A stretch of 64,000 nt of DNA from Anthoceros angustus (GCA_010909165.1 VJWM01000107.1:496001-560000); one strand, 5' to 3'. Positions 34,106 to 45,900 are shown, counted from the stretch's first letter. The notes: generated from the sequence alone by a model not told the origin. A program made the numbers and translations.

Positions 34106-34195
34106 ATGGATATGCAGATAGACGAGTTCAAATCCTTTCTCCCTGCCAGAGTTATTGCTGGATAGGCAGATACGGGGAGCAAACTTAGATAAATG
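34106..34195 (+). pseudogene. BTB relic with internal deletion
   Basis: Starts like copy 1 (MDMQIDEFKSFLPAR), then jumps directly to sequence matching the 3' end of the family (GGGAGCAAACTTAGA and the shared 3' flank). Everything from the BTB core to the C-terminus is gone. Confidence 0.75.
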
Positions 34196-35131
34196 AGGCT
34201 CCAAGCAAGTTTGTCACGTGCTATGCTGTCCAGAAGCCAAACCGAGGCTTGTCTCTCCTGCGAACGTCACATTGTCTTTCCTGTTGCTCGAGTTTAAATT
34301 TCCATATTTGGGGATCATTTTTGGGGATCATCTTGAGATAAGAAAAGCTCTTTCTGGTTTCCAAAGGATGAAGTCACATGTCAGACACCCTGAGCGAGAA
34401 ATTGTCATCGACTTTTCATGCTGGGAAGACCTTTCAGATCCACGCACTGTGCGTTAGAAAGCACTAACTAGTCTTCTAAACTGACCTCTGTACATTTTAT
34501 TGCTCAAAGTGCTCCACCAATCCACAGACAAAACCTTGTGATGTCTTCGTCGTAGGTGCACACTCCACAGGATCTGGTGCCACAGTGTCTTCAGGATCTC
34601 CAGCCACTTCCACTTACATAACAAGGTTTACCTACGGTTTCTTCGTTTCTTGCGATAGCCATGAAAATTGTCGGCAGGGGCGCTCGTGAGGTCATAGAGC
34701 TCCAGAGTTTCTTGTTTCATGACAATGCCTGTTGTCAACAGGAGCTTGCTGAAGTCACATGTAACAGGGCTGAGCGGCATACGGACATGCGTACCCAGCC
34801 ACCCAAGGCAGGCCTGGGTAGAAATTGCAAGGTGCAGGGCCCCAGCGTCATTGAGAAAATGAGAAATTTATGGGTCTCGCTCAATGTACGTGCTCTCCTG
34901 AAACAGAAACAGGGAGGGAAATACAAATACTCGACTCCAAGGCGTGCAACACTGCAACATAGCCAGTAACCCTACATGCAAATTGATGGTCGCAGTCCTC
35001 CTTATGACCATCATGGCAGTAACCTTCTCTCATCCTCCTTGTACCCACATGAGACTTAATGACTCCTTCATGGTAGTTGTCAGCACAAAGTGGGGAGAGT
35101 TAGGTGCAAACATAGTATTCGGATGAGAGAA

Positions 35132-35158
35132 GGTGGTTACATAACCGCCAACAACTCC
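35132..35158 (+). promoter_or_regulatory. palindromic upstream element of BTB gene 2
   Basis: GGTGGTTACATAACCGCC, then AACAACTCC, about 200 bp before the start. The four cluster copies (23197, 33892, 35132, 38051) share the core GGyGGyTA..TAACCGCC plus CAACAACTC at a similar distance (170-240 bp) from their start codons. The shared position suggests a transcription factor site, or simply the recency of the duplications. Confidence 0.5.
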
Positions 35159-35345
35159 GAAGGACCAGTTAAGGGAGCCAGATCCTAGACGTCGGCGGTC
35201 TAAACTCATGGGCTAAATAAAGCAGGAGGGAGGACACTTTACAGCTTGACATGCCTGGGCAGCGGCTTGAGTTGTGAACCTCAGGGCTTCTTGATTCTTC
35301 TCCAGGAATCTCTCTTCAAATTTGATCACTGACCATCGTCTAGCC

Positions 35346-36802
35346 ATGGAGCATATGAAGATAGGAAGGTTCAAATCCCTTCTCCCTGCCAGCGATGTGC
35401 TGGTGGTGCTGTGCTCGCACAAGACGGCGATCTTCAACATTAACCGCGAGGTTGAGAAAATGATCTGCGAACTCGATCTGCACTCCCATGTGCTTAGGGC
35501 GCAGTCGGAGTACTTCCGGGATAAACTTCCTGTTGGAAATGTCCCGCCAGCAAACAAAGACATGAGGTGATGACTCCCGCACCCCCGCTAATCTTCTGGA
35601 ACCCGATGAACGCTGCCACTCGGTTGGTAAACCATTGGATTAGGATTCGTGCTAGGTCGGTTTGACGACATTGGTGGAAACTTTCAGCTTTCCAGGCCAG
35701 CTGCACAGTTGCTAACCACGTGTTGTGAGCTGTGATTCACAGGACCACGGTGCCGCTCATGTGCATGGACTCAGCGCAGCCAGAATTGTCTTCCTACTTG
35801 AATTGCTTGAACGGCATGTATCAGGCTCATTTTTATGGAGATTCTGTGAGCAGCTTGACGCAGATGAGTAGTGTGGCAGAGGCTTTAGCTTTTCTGAAAG
35901 CAGCGACCGCGATCGGGTTCAGTGCCGGGGTGGAAGCCTCATGTCGCTACATTCGAGCTGCGACTTTGACGTCTGCTGAGAAGGAATCTCTTTCAACGCA
36001 TTTCAGCTCCGTCAAGGTTCCCTACCCGAAAGGTAGAGTGGAACTGGAACTATGTTTTTATCACCAAGGCATTCTTGATGTCTTCAGCTGCAAGTGTTAC
36101 CTCGTGAAAACTGCTCTACTGAACCAGTGGAAAGAGGCACTGGCTTGCTGGCGCGTAGGAGGCGAATCTTGCACGGAGGCTCCTTCACCTATTCCTGGGG
36201 ACCTTCCTAAAGTATGGCTGACAAGAAAGACATGCTACAGGATTATGTGGTTGCTGGAAAGGGCTGACGATGTCGGCGTCGCAGGCAGGTGCATTGAGTA
36301 CTTGGTGCAAGAGGACTACTTGGTCCTTATGCTCCGTCAGTACATTCGGGCTTCAAAGAAGACAACAATGTTTCATAACATAATGAAACATGAAGTAGAA
36401 GCATTGGCTGAAGCACTCTTCTTCATCTGGCTGCGAATCTCGGACGCCCTATCAGAGGGCGCGGACGAGAGAATCGAGATCTGTGACGATGTCACCGAAC
36501 GGGGTGCCTTGCTTCAGAGTTTGCATGTATTCGAGAAGATGTTCCGTAATCCACATGCGCGCCATCACTTTCGAGTACTCAAACACAGGGAAACTAGGGG
36601 TCTGCATATGGCTTGTCCTGATAATAGTATCCCCATGCCCAAATCTTTGCTGTGGTATATCAGGGCATTCTCGGATGGACCGGGTGACCCGAAGCTAGCC
36701 ATGCAGAGCTCTATTGAGCGTCTCACCAGTAAACACCCGGCATATCTTTTAGGGCTCGCCATGCTGGATGTGCAGGTACGGGAAGCAAACTCAGAAGAAT
36801 AA
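35346..36802 (+). CDS. BTB/POZ-domain protein, cluster copy 2
   Basis: Two exons (35346-35566, 35743-36802) with the same structure as copy 1. The BTB core is FKSLLPASDVLVVLC, ELDLHSHVLRAQSEYFRDKL and NVPPANKDMR. Exon 2: LKAATAIGFSAGVEASCRYI, RAATLTSAEKESLSTHFSS, WLLERADDVGVAGRC and FEKMFRNPHARHHFRVL. It ends QVREANSEE, about 426 residues, with no breaks. It is closer to copy 1 than to copy 3. Between copies 1 and 2 lie the CACTA element and the relic at 34106, so the cluster has been duplicated and disrupted repeatedly. Confidence 0.8.
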
Positions 36803-37249
36803 GGTTCCAAGCAAGTATGTCACATGCAATGCTGTCCAGAAGCAAACATATCTAGAGGCTTGTCTCTCTGTGAACGTCACATTGTCTTTCCTGTTTCTCA
36901 AGTTCAAATTTAATATTTGGGTTTTATGTCGCTTTGGTTAAACGAGCCTGTTTCTCCTGTTTCTCGAGTTAAAAGACTCAATAGTTGGGGATCTAATAAC
37001 GCTTTACGGACAGCGCCCAATCCGGGCTAACCAATCCCGGATACGGTGGTCATAACCCCCTAGTGTAAACCCAGCCGTAGGAAGCGAGAGCCGACTCTTA
37101 CAGTCTCGAACCAGCCCATTTCCCGAGTACACATTAAGTTGCTGGCGCTGCACGATGCTCGGACTTCCAGCACATCAACATGAAATACATATTCTATAGC
37201 CTGCTACCTAGCCATGGGCCCAGTTTCGAGAAGTGTAGGGCCCGTGTTG

Positions 37250-37502
37250 AATGCAGTTCTCGGCCCCGCTCCTCACAGGTCAGAGCCTTTATGTATTCCA
37301 GAGGATGTTCGGTAATCTACATGCACGCCATCACTTTGGAGTACTCAGATACGACGAGACCAGGGTTTGGCACATCGGTAGCCCTGAAAGTGTCCCCGTG
37401 TCCAAAGAGAGAAGCGGTGACCCAAAGAAAGCCATCCGGAGATCTATTGGGCGTCTGGCCTGGCAACCTGGCTCTCCTGACAGTTCACTTGGGAGTTTGA
37501 CC
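37250..37502 (+). pseudogene. C-terminal BTB fragment
   Basis: Matches only the family's C-terminal part: GQSLYVFQRMFGNLHARHHF, then GVLRYDETRVWHI and DPKKAIRRSIGRLAWQ. No start, BTB core or intron. Confidence 0.75.
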
Positions 37503-38050
37503 ACTTTGTATAGGAAAAGGTGAAGCCTAGGTGTGTGTGCAGCCGCCAATCTTAATTTGTGGGTGACGAAGGCCTTTAAGTGGCAGACACGTTTTGCAAT
37601 CTTCAAGAGCTACGTACCATTCAGAAACGGCCTTGCACCCTTCGCTTCAGTCATGTGTTTCTATTGCTCCTGCATCCTGTGTGTCTGGTAACCGAGTGGC
37701 CGTGATCGTTCAGTCCCATTGGCAACTGCGCATTGCTGTGAACTGTGTTGCAGCGGATGATCGTGAACCCGAGGGTGTCAGCAGCAGCCTGTTGTCAGAT
37801 GCTGGTGTGTGACTCTGTCTACAGGTTTGCTAAATGTTGATCAGCCGACTCCTGTCCAGGTCGCCACATGTCTGAGAGTTGCATGAAATAGCTAGGAAGT
37901 AGGATACTCATGTGTGTGACATTGCTGTAGCTGTGAGTGTCAGGTGTGAAGAACATATGCTAACCTAAGCTGTGTGCTAATCGGTGCAGCTGAGAGAATG
38001 TACCATCTAACAGGGCGTTCACTGCAAACCTGAAATCGGATGCGAGAGGA
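37503..38050. other. intergenic, no gene seen
   Basis: Between the BTB fragment and copy 3. No supported coding sequence. Confidence 0.5.
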
Positions 38051-38070
38051 CGGCTAACCGCCAACAACTC
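38051..38070 (+). promoter_or_regulatory. palindromic upstream element of BTB gene 3
   Basis: CGGCTAACCGCC followed by AACAACTCC, about 230 bp before the start codon; the left arm is one base shorter than in copy 1. Confidence 0.45.
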
Positions 38071-38292
38071 CACCGAACCTGGTGCATTGACGGCTGGTAG
38101 GAAGACATCGATTGACTGGAAGCTTGTGAGGCCAGTTGTGAACCTCAAGCCTCAGGGCTCCTATATTGCAACAAAACGGTATGATTGTTCTCCACGGATG
38201 TCTTTTGAGTACTCTGACCAGTCGACCGGAGATTTCGTCTGAAGCGTTGTCTCGCCAGGGACGGGAGATTTCGTCCCAAGTGTCGTCTTGCC

Positions 38293-39669
38293 ATGTCCCG
38301 TGATCAGTTGGCACTGGTAGATGCGCTGTCACCAGCGTTCAATTCCTTTCTCCCTGCCAGTGATGTGGTGGTGGTGCTGGAAGACTGGGACATCGAATTG
38401 GCACCAAATGGCAACGTTGCGAGCACCTGCGAATTCAGTCTGCACTCCCATGTGCTGAGGGCGCAGTCGGACTACTTCCGGGATCTACTTCCTGTTTGCA
38501 CAATTGTCCCGCCGGCTCACGATGCTGTGAGGTAGTGTACCAAGTCTCGTTCCCGGGAACTTGCAAGCCGGTTAGTCGACGATTGTGGCTGGAACTCATA
38601 ACTTTACTCACTAGGTTTGCTGTGAGCTAGAATATGCAGGACCAGGCTGCCGCTGCAGTGCGCGTACGAAACACGACCGTCTTCGTATTTGAAATGCTTC
38701 AATGCCATGTATCGGACTCATTTTCATGGAGATTTTGTAAGCAACCTGGCGCAGATCACAAGTGTGGACGAGGCTGTAGAGTTTCTGAAAGTGGCGGCCG
38801 CGATACGCTTCAGTGCTGGGGTGCAATACTCATTGCGTTACATTCAAGCTGCAACTGTGAATCCTGATGAGAACAGGTCCGTTTCACGCTATTTTGAAGT
38901 GCTCCATCTGTACTTTGTTGGAGATAGCGTGGCCGTGCGGCAGGACTACGAAAGTGATCCCCACGGCTTTGGTGTTGTCTTGAGTTGCAACTGTGAGCTC
39001 GTGAAGACTGTGTTCATCCGATCCTCGAGGACTGTGCTTAGTATCTGTCGCGTGGGTCTACAAATAGACAGGATGTGGAATTCTCGAGCTCTTGAGTCGG
39101 GGTTGCCTACAATGGCGGGAATGAGGTGCATGGTCAGCAGAATAATGCGGTTGCTGGACACGTCTGAGAATCTCGATGTCGCACACACGTGTATTGCAAA
39201 CATATTGGAGGATGACTTCTTGTGCTGCATGGGAGAGCGTTATCTTCGGGCTTCTACGGATGCAGTAACCATTGCTATGAGAACCCAAGCAGATACATTC
39301 GCTGAAGCACTCTACTTCATCTGGCTGCGAGTTATGGACGCAGTAGGCAGGGAGGAGGGAGCCATTGTTTGTGACGATGTCACCCAACAGAATGCTTTGC
39401 GTCAGAGCTTTTCTGTATGCAGGAAGCTGTTCCATGGTTCACATGCAACGGCTCATTTTGGGATACTTAGGGATGGGGAATCCAGGGTTTGTCACATGGC
39501 TTGTCCTGGAAAAGTCCCCATATCCATATCTTTCCGCTCGTATCTGCAAGCATTCTCTGATAAAAATAATGTCCCAGAGGTGACCATCAGAAGCTATGTT
39601 GACCGTCTCGCCCGTAGATGGCCTGAATTCGTTCGTTCACTACGGCCAGCAAACGAAGCAGAAGAATGA
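38293..39669 (+). CDS. BTB/POZ-domain protein, cluster copy 3 (divergent)
   Basis: Exons 38293-38531 and 38640-39669. The BTB core is retained (FNSFLPASDVVVVLED, EFSLHSHVLRAQSDYFRDLL) with an insertion (APNGNVASTC) between strands. Exon 2: YLKCFNAMYRTHFHGDFVSN, VQYSLRYIQAATVNPDENRS, IMRLLDTSENLDVAHTC, LRQSFSVCRKLFHGSH. It ends SLRPANEAEE. The intron position is the same as in the other copies. It is intact and more diverged than copies 1 and 2, so it is probably the oldest branch of the cluster. Confidence 0.8.
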
Positions 39670-40570
39670 GGAAGTAAGTTTGTCACTCGCATTAGTGTCT
39701 TGAAGAGATGGAAACGTTTCTCTCTCCATGAAAGTCACACAGTTTTGCCTTTCACCCAAGTTTGTAGTATTTGGGGATTATGAGGGCGAAGGAAATTCTT
39801 GTTTGTTACCATAGCATTGAACTAAAATGCAGATTCCTTCCATTTGATCAGCTCAAAGGGATCAAGGGCAACGACAGACCCCTTTCTTTTCTCATCTCCA
39901 AAACGGCTCTGCACCCTTCTTTAGTCATGTGTTTCTGTAGCTTCTGTCTAAAGGAGATAGAAAACTAGTGTTCGTTCCCATAGCATTGAACTGAATTGCA
40001 GACGCTTTTCACTTGACTAACTGAAACGGCAAACAGCCTGGACTAAAAAGCATGCTCCTATTGCTGGGGGGTATGCATCTTAGCGCAGCTAGGTACAATT
40101 TCCACACCACAGAAAAACGAAGCTAGGTACAGGTTGACAACCATTGGGTAAACAGTCTTAACCACCGGATCAATCCTGCTTAATGAACAGTCAATAGTCC
40201 ACAAAGAAAACTCTGGAGTGTCTCGAATCGTCGATCACTTTCTACAAAATGTGGCAATGGAGAGATTGTCTTGCGATCCATGGACGACACTTCTAGCTAA
40301 ACAAGTTGAGCAGAGGGAAGACGGTAGGGAGAACTCTGTAACGGAATGCTCATGGCCACCTTTCATCTGCCAATGGCCAAGTGATGGTGGAGGGGATGCA
40401 GGCACCTGCAGCAGAAGGTGGAGAGGGGAAACAGCCACAAGTTGCAGAAAACATTGAGTGCAGCAAGAGTAGAACAGTCCTGAACAAGGAGCAGACCTGG
40501 GCCAGATGTGACAACAGAACACATACTTCCTCCGGCGGCTCCATTTTGCATGGTCATATGGCACAATCAC
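39670..40570. other. BTB 3' flank and intergenic sequence
   Basis: Contains the family 3' flank (GGGGATTATGAGG at about 39773) and a repeated CATAGCATTGAACT phrase (39810, 39980). No gene supported. Confidence 0.5.
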
Positions 40571-40571
40571 A

Positions 40572-40628
40572 GGAATCGTTTGAACTCAGGAATGAATTCA
40601 CACGATCATTCCTGAATTCAAACGATCC
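40572..40628. repeat. 23-bp inverted repeat
   Basis: GGAATCGTTTGAACTCAGGA on the left pairs with CATTCCTGAATTCAAACGAT on the right around an 11-bp loop; about two differences. Confidence 0.75.
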
Positions 40629-40873
40629 GTTGAGATTCCATTGTTTGTGCCTGCAGGCCTCTATCCTGATTCACAATTGCCATCTGCAGTTATGCTGATG
40701 GTGAGCAGTGACTTGCTCTCAGTCTGGAGTGCGCATTCCTTGGCTACAGAAAGTCCCTGCAAGACGCGAGTTCAAGTACTACTCCCTAAAGACAATCCCG
40801 GCCCCGAATCCCGAGCGCTTTCTTGCAATTGGTCACCGAACCCTCTGTTGCTATCTTCATCGGATCCGGGAGC

Positions 40874-41005
40874 ACACCGGAGAAGGTTTGCATTTTTGTC
40901 TTTCTTTGCAAGACATCTGCTCCTCGCCTTGAGTGCCTCCAACCCGAAAGGCAGGGAGCAGATGTCTTACAAACCAAGACAAACACAAGTGAATATTCAC
41001 CGGTA
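40874..41005. repeat. ~57-bp imperfect inverted repeat
   Basis: The left arm 40874-40930 contains GCAAGACATCTGCTCC and the right arm 40948-41005 contains GGAGCAGATGTCTTAC. Similarity extends over both arms with mismatches and the loop is only about 17 bp. Possible foldback element or structured RNA. Confidence 0.65.
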
Positions 41006-41233
41006 CCAGCGCTGCCGAGATCCAGCATCCAGCTGGAGCACGAGCGCATCGACAGGCCGGGGCGAGAATCGCATGACATGATGAATATCCTACTGCGGAT
41101 TCTAATTTCCAGGTGAAGTCTGCCTTGCAGCGTTGGCGAGTGAAGCCAAGGCTATTGGAGAAGAGAGCGCCGGTAGGCCATTCGACATGAAGCTTTGCGG
41201 CAGGCCTCCGGATAATGGTCCTGTGGTGCGCTG

Positions 41234-41302
41234 ACGCGTCCACTCGTCCGGATAGCGTTTACGCTTGCCAGTATAGAACGATATCCGGACGAGTGGGCGC
41301 GT
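41234..41302. repeat. 20-bp inverted repeat
   Basis: ACGCGTCCACTCGTCCGGAT (41234-41253) against ATATCCGGACGAGTGGGCGC (from 41281), one mismatch, loop of about 27 bp. Confidence 0.75.
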
Positions 41303-41364
41303 GATCGTTGGCCACAAAGGAAAGAAGGTGGTGAGCTGGACGGTGCTGATAGCTGGATACCAAT

Positions 41365-41680
41365 GCAAAATGTGGTGAACTGAAAGATGCACGGCAGGTC
41401 ACCGACAGCATGAACATAAAGAACGTAGTGACATGGACTACCCTGATTGCTGGGTATCAGGGAAGAGGATCTTGTTCTGTATGGACAACCGGAGCAAGAA
41501 GGCCTCATTTGGGCTAAACATGTTACTTTCGCTTGCGTTCTCAAGTCGTGTGCAAGCACGAGTGCCTTACAGACGGGCAGGGAGGAGCACTGTCAGATCG
41601 AGGAAAGAGGACTGTTGGATAACATACTGGTGGCGGAACTGTCTGGTGGACATCTATGCAAAATTTGGTGAACTGATGTA
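41365..41680 (+). pseudogene. orphan PPR fragment
   Basis: Frame pieces AKCGELKDARQVTDSM, NVVTWTTLIAGYQGRG, then after a shift LVLYGQPEQEGLIWAKHVTF, ACVLKSCASTSALQTGRE and ERGLLDNILVAE match the repeat unit of the minus-strand PPR locus at 43-47 kb, but on the plus strand and broken. A dispersed duplicate. Confidence 0.75.
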
Positions 41681-41984
41681 CAGGACCTCCAGCAGCAAAC
41701 CGAGGGAAATCACCCTGCAGACCTCCTTGAGACCACGATGTCTTGCTAGTATTTGCTCATGATTTAGTTCTGATATCCGCTCCAACGACGGAATTGCAGA
41801 AGACGCTCAACGCTCTACAACAGCACTTTGAACAGAGCCATCTTAGGCTCAAACTTGGATCTCGAGTCGGATGCGTACTTGGGGAACCGTAGGACTAACA
41901 CACCTTAGCATGTGGAGACCAACCATGATTGCAGACGCATTTGATGACAGAGTCCCGACTGCAGCACAAGGGAAGGCGGGGAGC

Positions 41985-42085
41985 ATCAGACGGAGGCATG
42001 CTGGATGACGTTGCAGTGGGCACCTGCCTGGTGGACATGTATGCAAGATGGGATGATCTGGAACGTGCGGTGAACTGACCGAGGT
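41985..42085 (+). pseudogene. second orphan PPR fragment
   Basis: DDVAVGTCLVDMYARWDDLE, then a stop, matches the VGN.LVDMYAKCGELE part of the PPR unit. Confidence 0.6.
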
Positions 42086-42479
42086 CTCCATTGCTTATTA
42101 GGGGAGTCACTACCGTCTTCCACATATCCCCATTATGCAGCTTTCACTTGTCCTTGTGGCGTTGCGTTTCCATGCCAATGCTTAGAGCCTGGCAACCCCC
42201 CCGCCCAGGACAGTGATGTGGAGTGATAACAGAACACATTCGGTGCTGAACAGTGGTACACCAGGCTTGACAACACGGCTTCTTTTCCACAAGCTGAAGA
42301 TATTCAAGGTAAATTCACAACAGCACTTTCACGCATGGTTGCAACTCAATGAGGGCTGCTAGTAGCTCGGATCAGCCGGATGATAATGATCGATGCAGTC
42401 CATCGACCTTCAGAAACTCATCCAACTTGGTGTACGTTGCTTCATCACTGCTCATTCTGATACCTCTATCGCTCAAGAT
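42086..42479. other. intergenic, no gene seen
   Basis: No supported feature. Confidence 0.4.
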
Positions 42480-43194
42480 TTAACAAGCAAACTTTGTTCG
42501 CCCCAAGGCTGAAACAGAGCAACCACCTTTCAGTATACTGCTCCTGCCCCACAAAACATTCAAATACTGACTTGAGCTACTAGACAAAAACTCACGCTTG
42601 ATATTGCACTGGACGGAAAGCCATGTTCGAAATAGATACAAATACCGTGTCCCACCAACATGACTGTCTGAAACTACGACCTCGCATTCCTGGTTGGAGG
42701 CAACTTCTGACTGCATAGGCAAGATGTCGCCATCAAGCATACCGAAAAATCTAGGTGTGCATACAACATGAACAGCACTTGCATTAGTGATCAACACCCT
42801 CTGTCTACCAAGCACTGGTTGCAAAGTACCTAGCCACCTCTCAATGTGGTCATGTCTGGGAAGTAGAGAGAAGTGACAACTAAATCTACTCCAAACTGAG
42901 TATCTCATTTGGCATGAACGATTGCAATGCAACATAGAGTTAGAATTTTAACCACCAATGTCTCCTGAAATTTCTTTTCGTCGTAATTCCTAGAGACAGG
43001 TGTTCCATGTAAGGAACAGCCTTCACAAACTTTAATCAAAACACCGATGCAACACCAACTTCAACCGTACTACATACATCTGTCCAGGACCAGGTCACAG
43101 AAATTGTCGATGATTACTGCCTGGGGCAGAATGCTCTGCAGGTGAAATGCTGCGAAATACTTGCATAACTCATCCTCGTCATCCACATGTCTGC
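42480..43194 (-). CDS. unrecognised protein, two 3' exons visible
   Basis: Exon at about 43090-43194 (after TTGCAG): HVDDEDELCKYFAAFHLQSI, then LPQAVIIDNFCDLVLDR, donor GTATGT. Exon from about 42910 to 42480 (after CTCAG): SCHFSLLPRHDHIERWLGTL, GRQRVLITNASAVHVVCTPR, GGTRYLYLFRTWLSVQC, ending GRTKFAC. The two join in frame. The hydrophobic AVIIDNF could be a Walker B strand of a RecA-like or other P-loop protein, but no P-loop exon was found between here and the PPR stop at 43433. It could be a 5'-truncated gene or have a short first exon I missed. Function unknown. Confidence 0.35.
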
Positions 43195-43856
43195 AAGCGA
43201 AGAACAGTTTTCATTTTGAGCCACATAATACATTTTCAACATCAAAAGAGGCATAAACATCCATTCCTATCTTGGAGTGACTGATGACTTACTTGACATT
43301 TTTCGATTTTAGCCACATACATTATCCATCATCAGAAGAGCAAGATGCTTGTCGACTCCTGACCTGATTTTGCAAAGAGACTCCTGACCTCCTTTGACCC
43401 CAATGAGCACTGGCTACACTTCTTCGTTTTTCTCACGGTCGATCCTTACAACTGCAACAACCAGCTGTAAATCGATGCACACGGTACCCATCCCTTACAA
43501 CAATGTCTCTCTGTTCAAGCCTTGACATAATCTTCGTGGAACTGTGGCAGTCACTGCACATGCGTAGATTCTTCGTTACCACCAGAGGTGTCCCACTCGG
43601 AGTGTTCAAGAGACCAAACGCTAAAGCTAGCTTCTCAGCATGCCCACAAAGCACATCTTCCTTTTCCTTCTCACACAGTGGCTTCAACACCAACTTTGTG
43701 TGAGGTAGGTGGCCTCCTTCCTGCTTCACGCGTGCGTTTGTGCTCTCTACCTTAAGCGCAATATCCTTTCTCCTTTCTCCCACCAGAAATCTGTGGACCT
43801 CCTTATTCACCTCAATGCTCGCCACTGCAGGTTTCTTGTTAGCTCCTGCTGCCCTT

Positions 43857-45080
43857 CTCTGTGTTTCAATCCTGTCTACATCGGTCCACCTACCTGCATC
43901 TGCGTAAGCATTGGCCATGAGCACATAGGCAGACGCCATTTGAGGGTCCAGCCTAACAATGCTTTCAAAACACCACACAGCCCTCTCTATATCCCCGTGA
44001 CTTTTGCAAGCATTCAACAAAGACGTCAAGCCCACAAAATTACTTTGGCCCTCACATGATAATAGCATCTTCTCTGCCTCATCTAAATGGCCGGCACGCC
44101 CAAGAAGATCAATCATGCAATTGTAATGCTCAATGGCAGGTTCGATGCCATGCTGTTCAGCCATGGAATCAAAGTGTTTGCGACCCTCGCGGACCAGTCC
44201 CTCATGACTGCATGCTGCTAGAAGGCAAGTGAAAGTAGCATCATTAGGCTGAACACTGGCAACTAACATCTCCTCAAAACAAGCTAGTGCCTTGTGACCT
44301 TCATCACAAGCACCATACCCAGATATCAGGGCATTCCATGTCACCACATCCTTTGTGCCATGCTGTCAAAAACCTGGCGTGCATCTTCCAGTTCACCACA
44401 TTTTGCATACATGTCCACCAGGTGCCCACCACGTTATCCAGCAGTCCTCTTTCAACAATCTGTGAGTGCAGCTGCCTGCCCTCCTCTGTGTTTCAATCCT
44501 GTCTACATCGGTCCACCTACCTGCATCTGCGTAGGCATTGGCCATGAGCACGTAGGCAGACGCCCTTTGAGGGTCCAGCCTAACGATGCTTTCAAAACAC
44601 CACGCAGCCCTCTCTATATCCCCGTGACTTTTGCAGGCATTCAACAAAGAAGTTAAGCCCACAACATTACTTTGGCCCTCACATGATAATAACATCTTCT
44701 CTGCCTCATCTAAATGGCCAGCACGTCCGAGAAGATCAATCATGCAGATGAAATGCTCAATAGTAGGTTTGATGCCATGTTGTTCAGCCATGGAATCAAA
44801 GTGTTTGCGACCCTCGTGGACCAGTCCCTCATGACTGCATGCTACTAGAAGGCAAGTAAAAGTAGCATCATTAGGCTGAACCGGCAACTAACATCTCCTC
44901 AAAACAAGCTAGTGCCTTGTGACCTTCATCACAAGCACCATACCCAGATATCAGGGCATTCCATGTCACCACATCCTTTGTGCCATGCTGTCAAAAACCT
45001 GGCGTGCATCTTCCAGTTCACCACATTTTGCATACATGTCCACCAGGTGCCCACCACGTTATCCAGCAGTCCTCTTTCAA
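43857..45080 (-). repeat. 626-bp tandem duplication within the PPR locus
   Basis: CTCTGTGTTTCAATCCTGTC occurs at about 43857 and 44482, and CACCATACCCAGATATCAGG at about 44310 and 44937, a constant offset of about 626 bp. The unit spans the end of the PPR tract and the E region. Confidence 0.85.
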
Positions 45081-45900
45081 TCTGAGTGCAGCTGCTGCCC
45101 TTCTGTAAGGCACCAGTGCTTGCACAGGCCTTCAGAAGGCAAGCAAAAGTAACATGGTCAGCCAAAATGAGGCCCGCCTCCTCCATTTGTCCATACACAA
45201 CAAGCGCCTCTTGGCGAGTCCTTGCTGCATACCCAGCAATCAGGGCATTCCATGTCACCACATCCTTTGGCCATGCTGTCAAAAACCTGGCGTGCATCTT
45301 CCAGTTCACCACATTTTGCATACATGTCCACCAGGTTGCCCACTACATCATCCAGCAGTCCTCTTTCAACAATCTGTGAGTGCAGCTGCCTGCCCTTCTG
45401 TAAGGCACCAGTGCTTGCACAGGCCTTCAGAAGGCAAGCAAAAGTAACATGGTCAGCCAAAATGAGGCCCGCCTCCATTTGTCCATACAAAAAGCGCCTC
45501 TTGGCCGAGTCCTTGCTGTACATATCCAGCGATCAGCGCTGTCCATGTCACCACATCCTTTGTGGCCAACCTGTCAAAAACCTGTCGTGCATCTTTCAGT
45601 TCACCACATTTTGCATACATGTCCACCAGGCAGTTGCCTACCACAACATCATCCAGCAGTCCTTTTTCAACAATCTGTGAGTGCAGCTGCCTTCCCTTCT
45701 GTAATGCAACAGTGCTTGCACAGGCCTTCAGAAGGCAAGCAAAAGTAACATGGTCAGCCAAAATGAGGCTCTCCTGCTCCATTTGTCCATACACAACAAG
45801 CGCCTCTTGGCAGTCCTTGCTACCCAGCAATCAGGGCATTCCATGTCACCACATCCTTTGTGGCCATGCTCTCAAAAACCTGGCGTGCATCTTTTATTTC
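45080..45900 (-). repeat. ~305-bp PPR-triplet repeats
   Basis: Three further units with CCAGTGCTTGCACAGGCCTT or a close variant (about 45110, 45410, 45710) and TTTGCATACATGTCCACCAG (about 45315, 45610, 45907). Each encodes one P-L-S triplet of about 101 residues; the lengths vary through small deletions. Confidence 0.85.
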
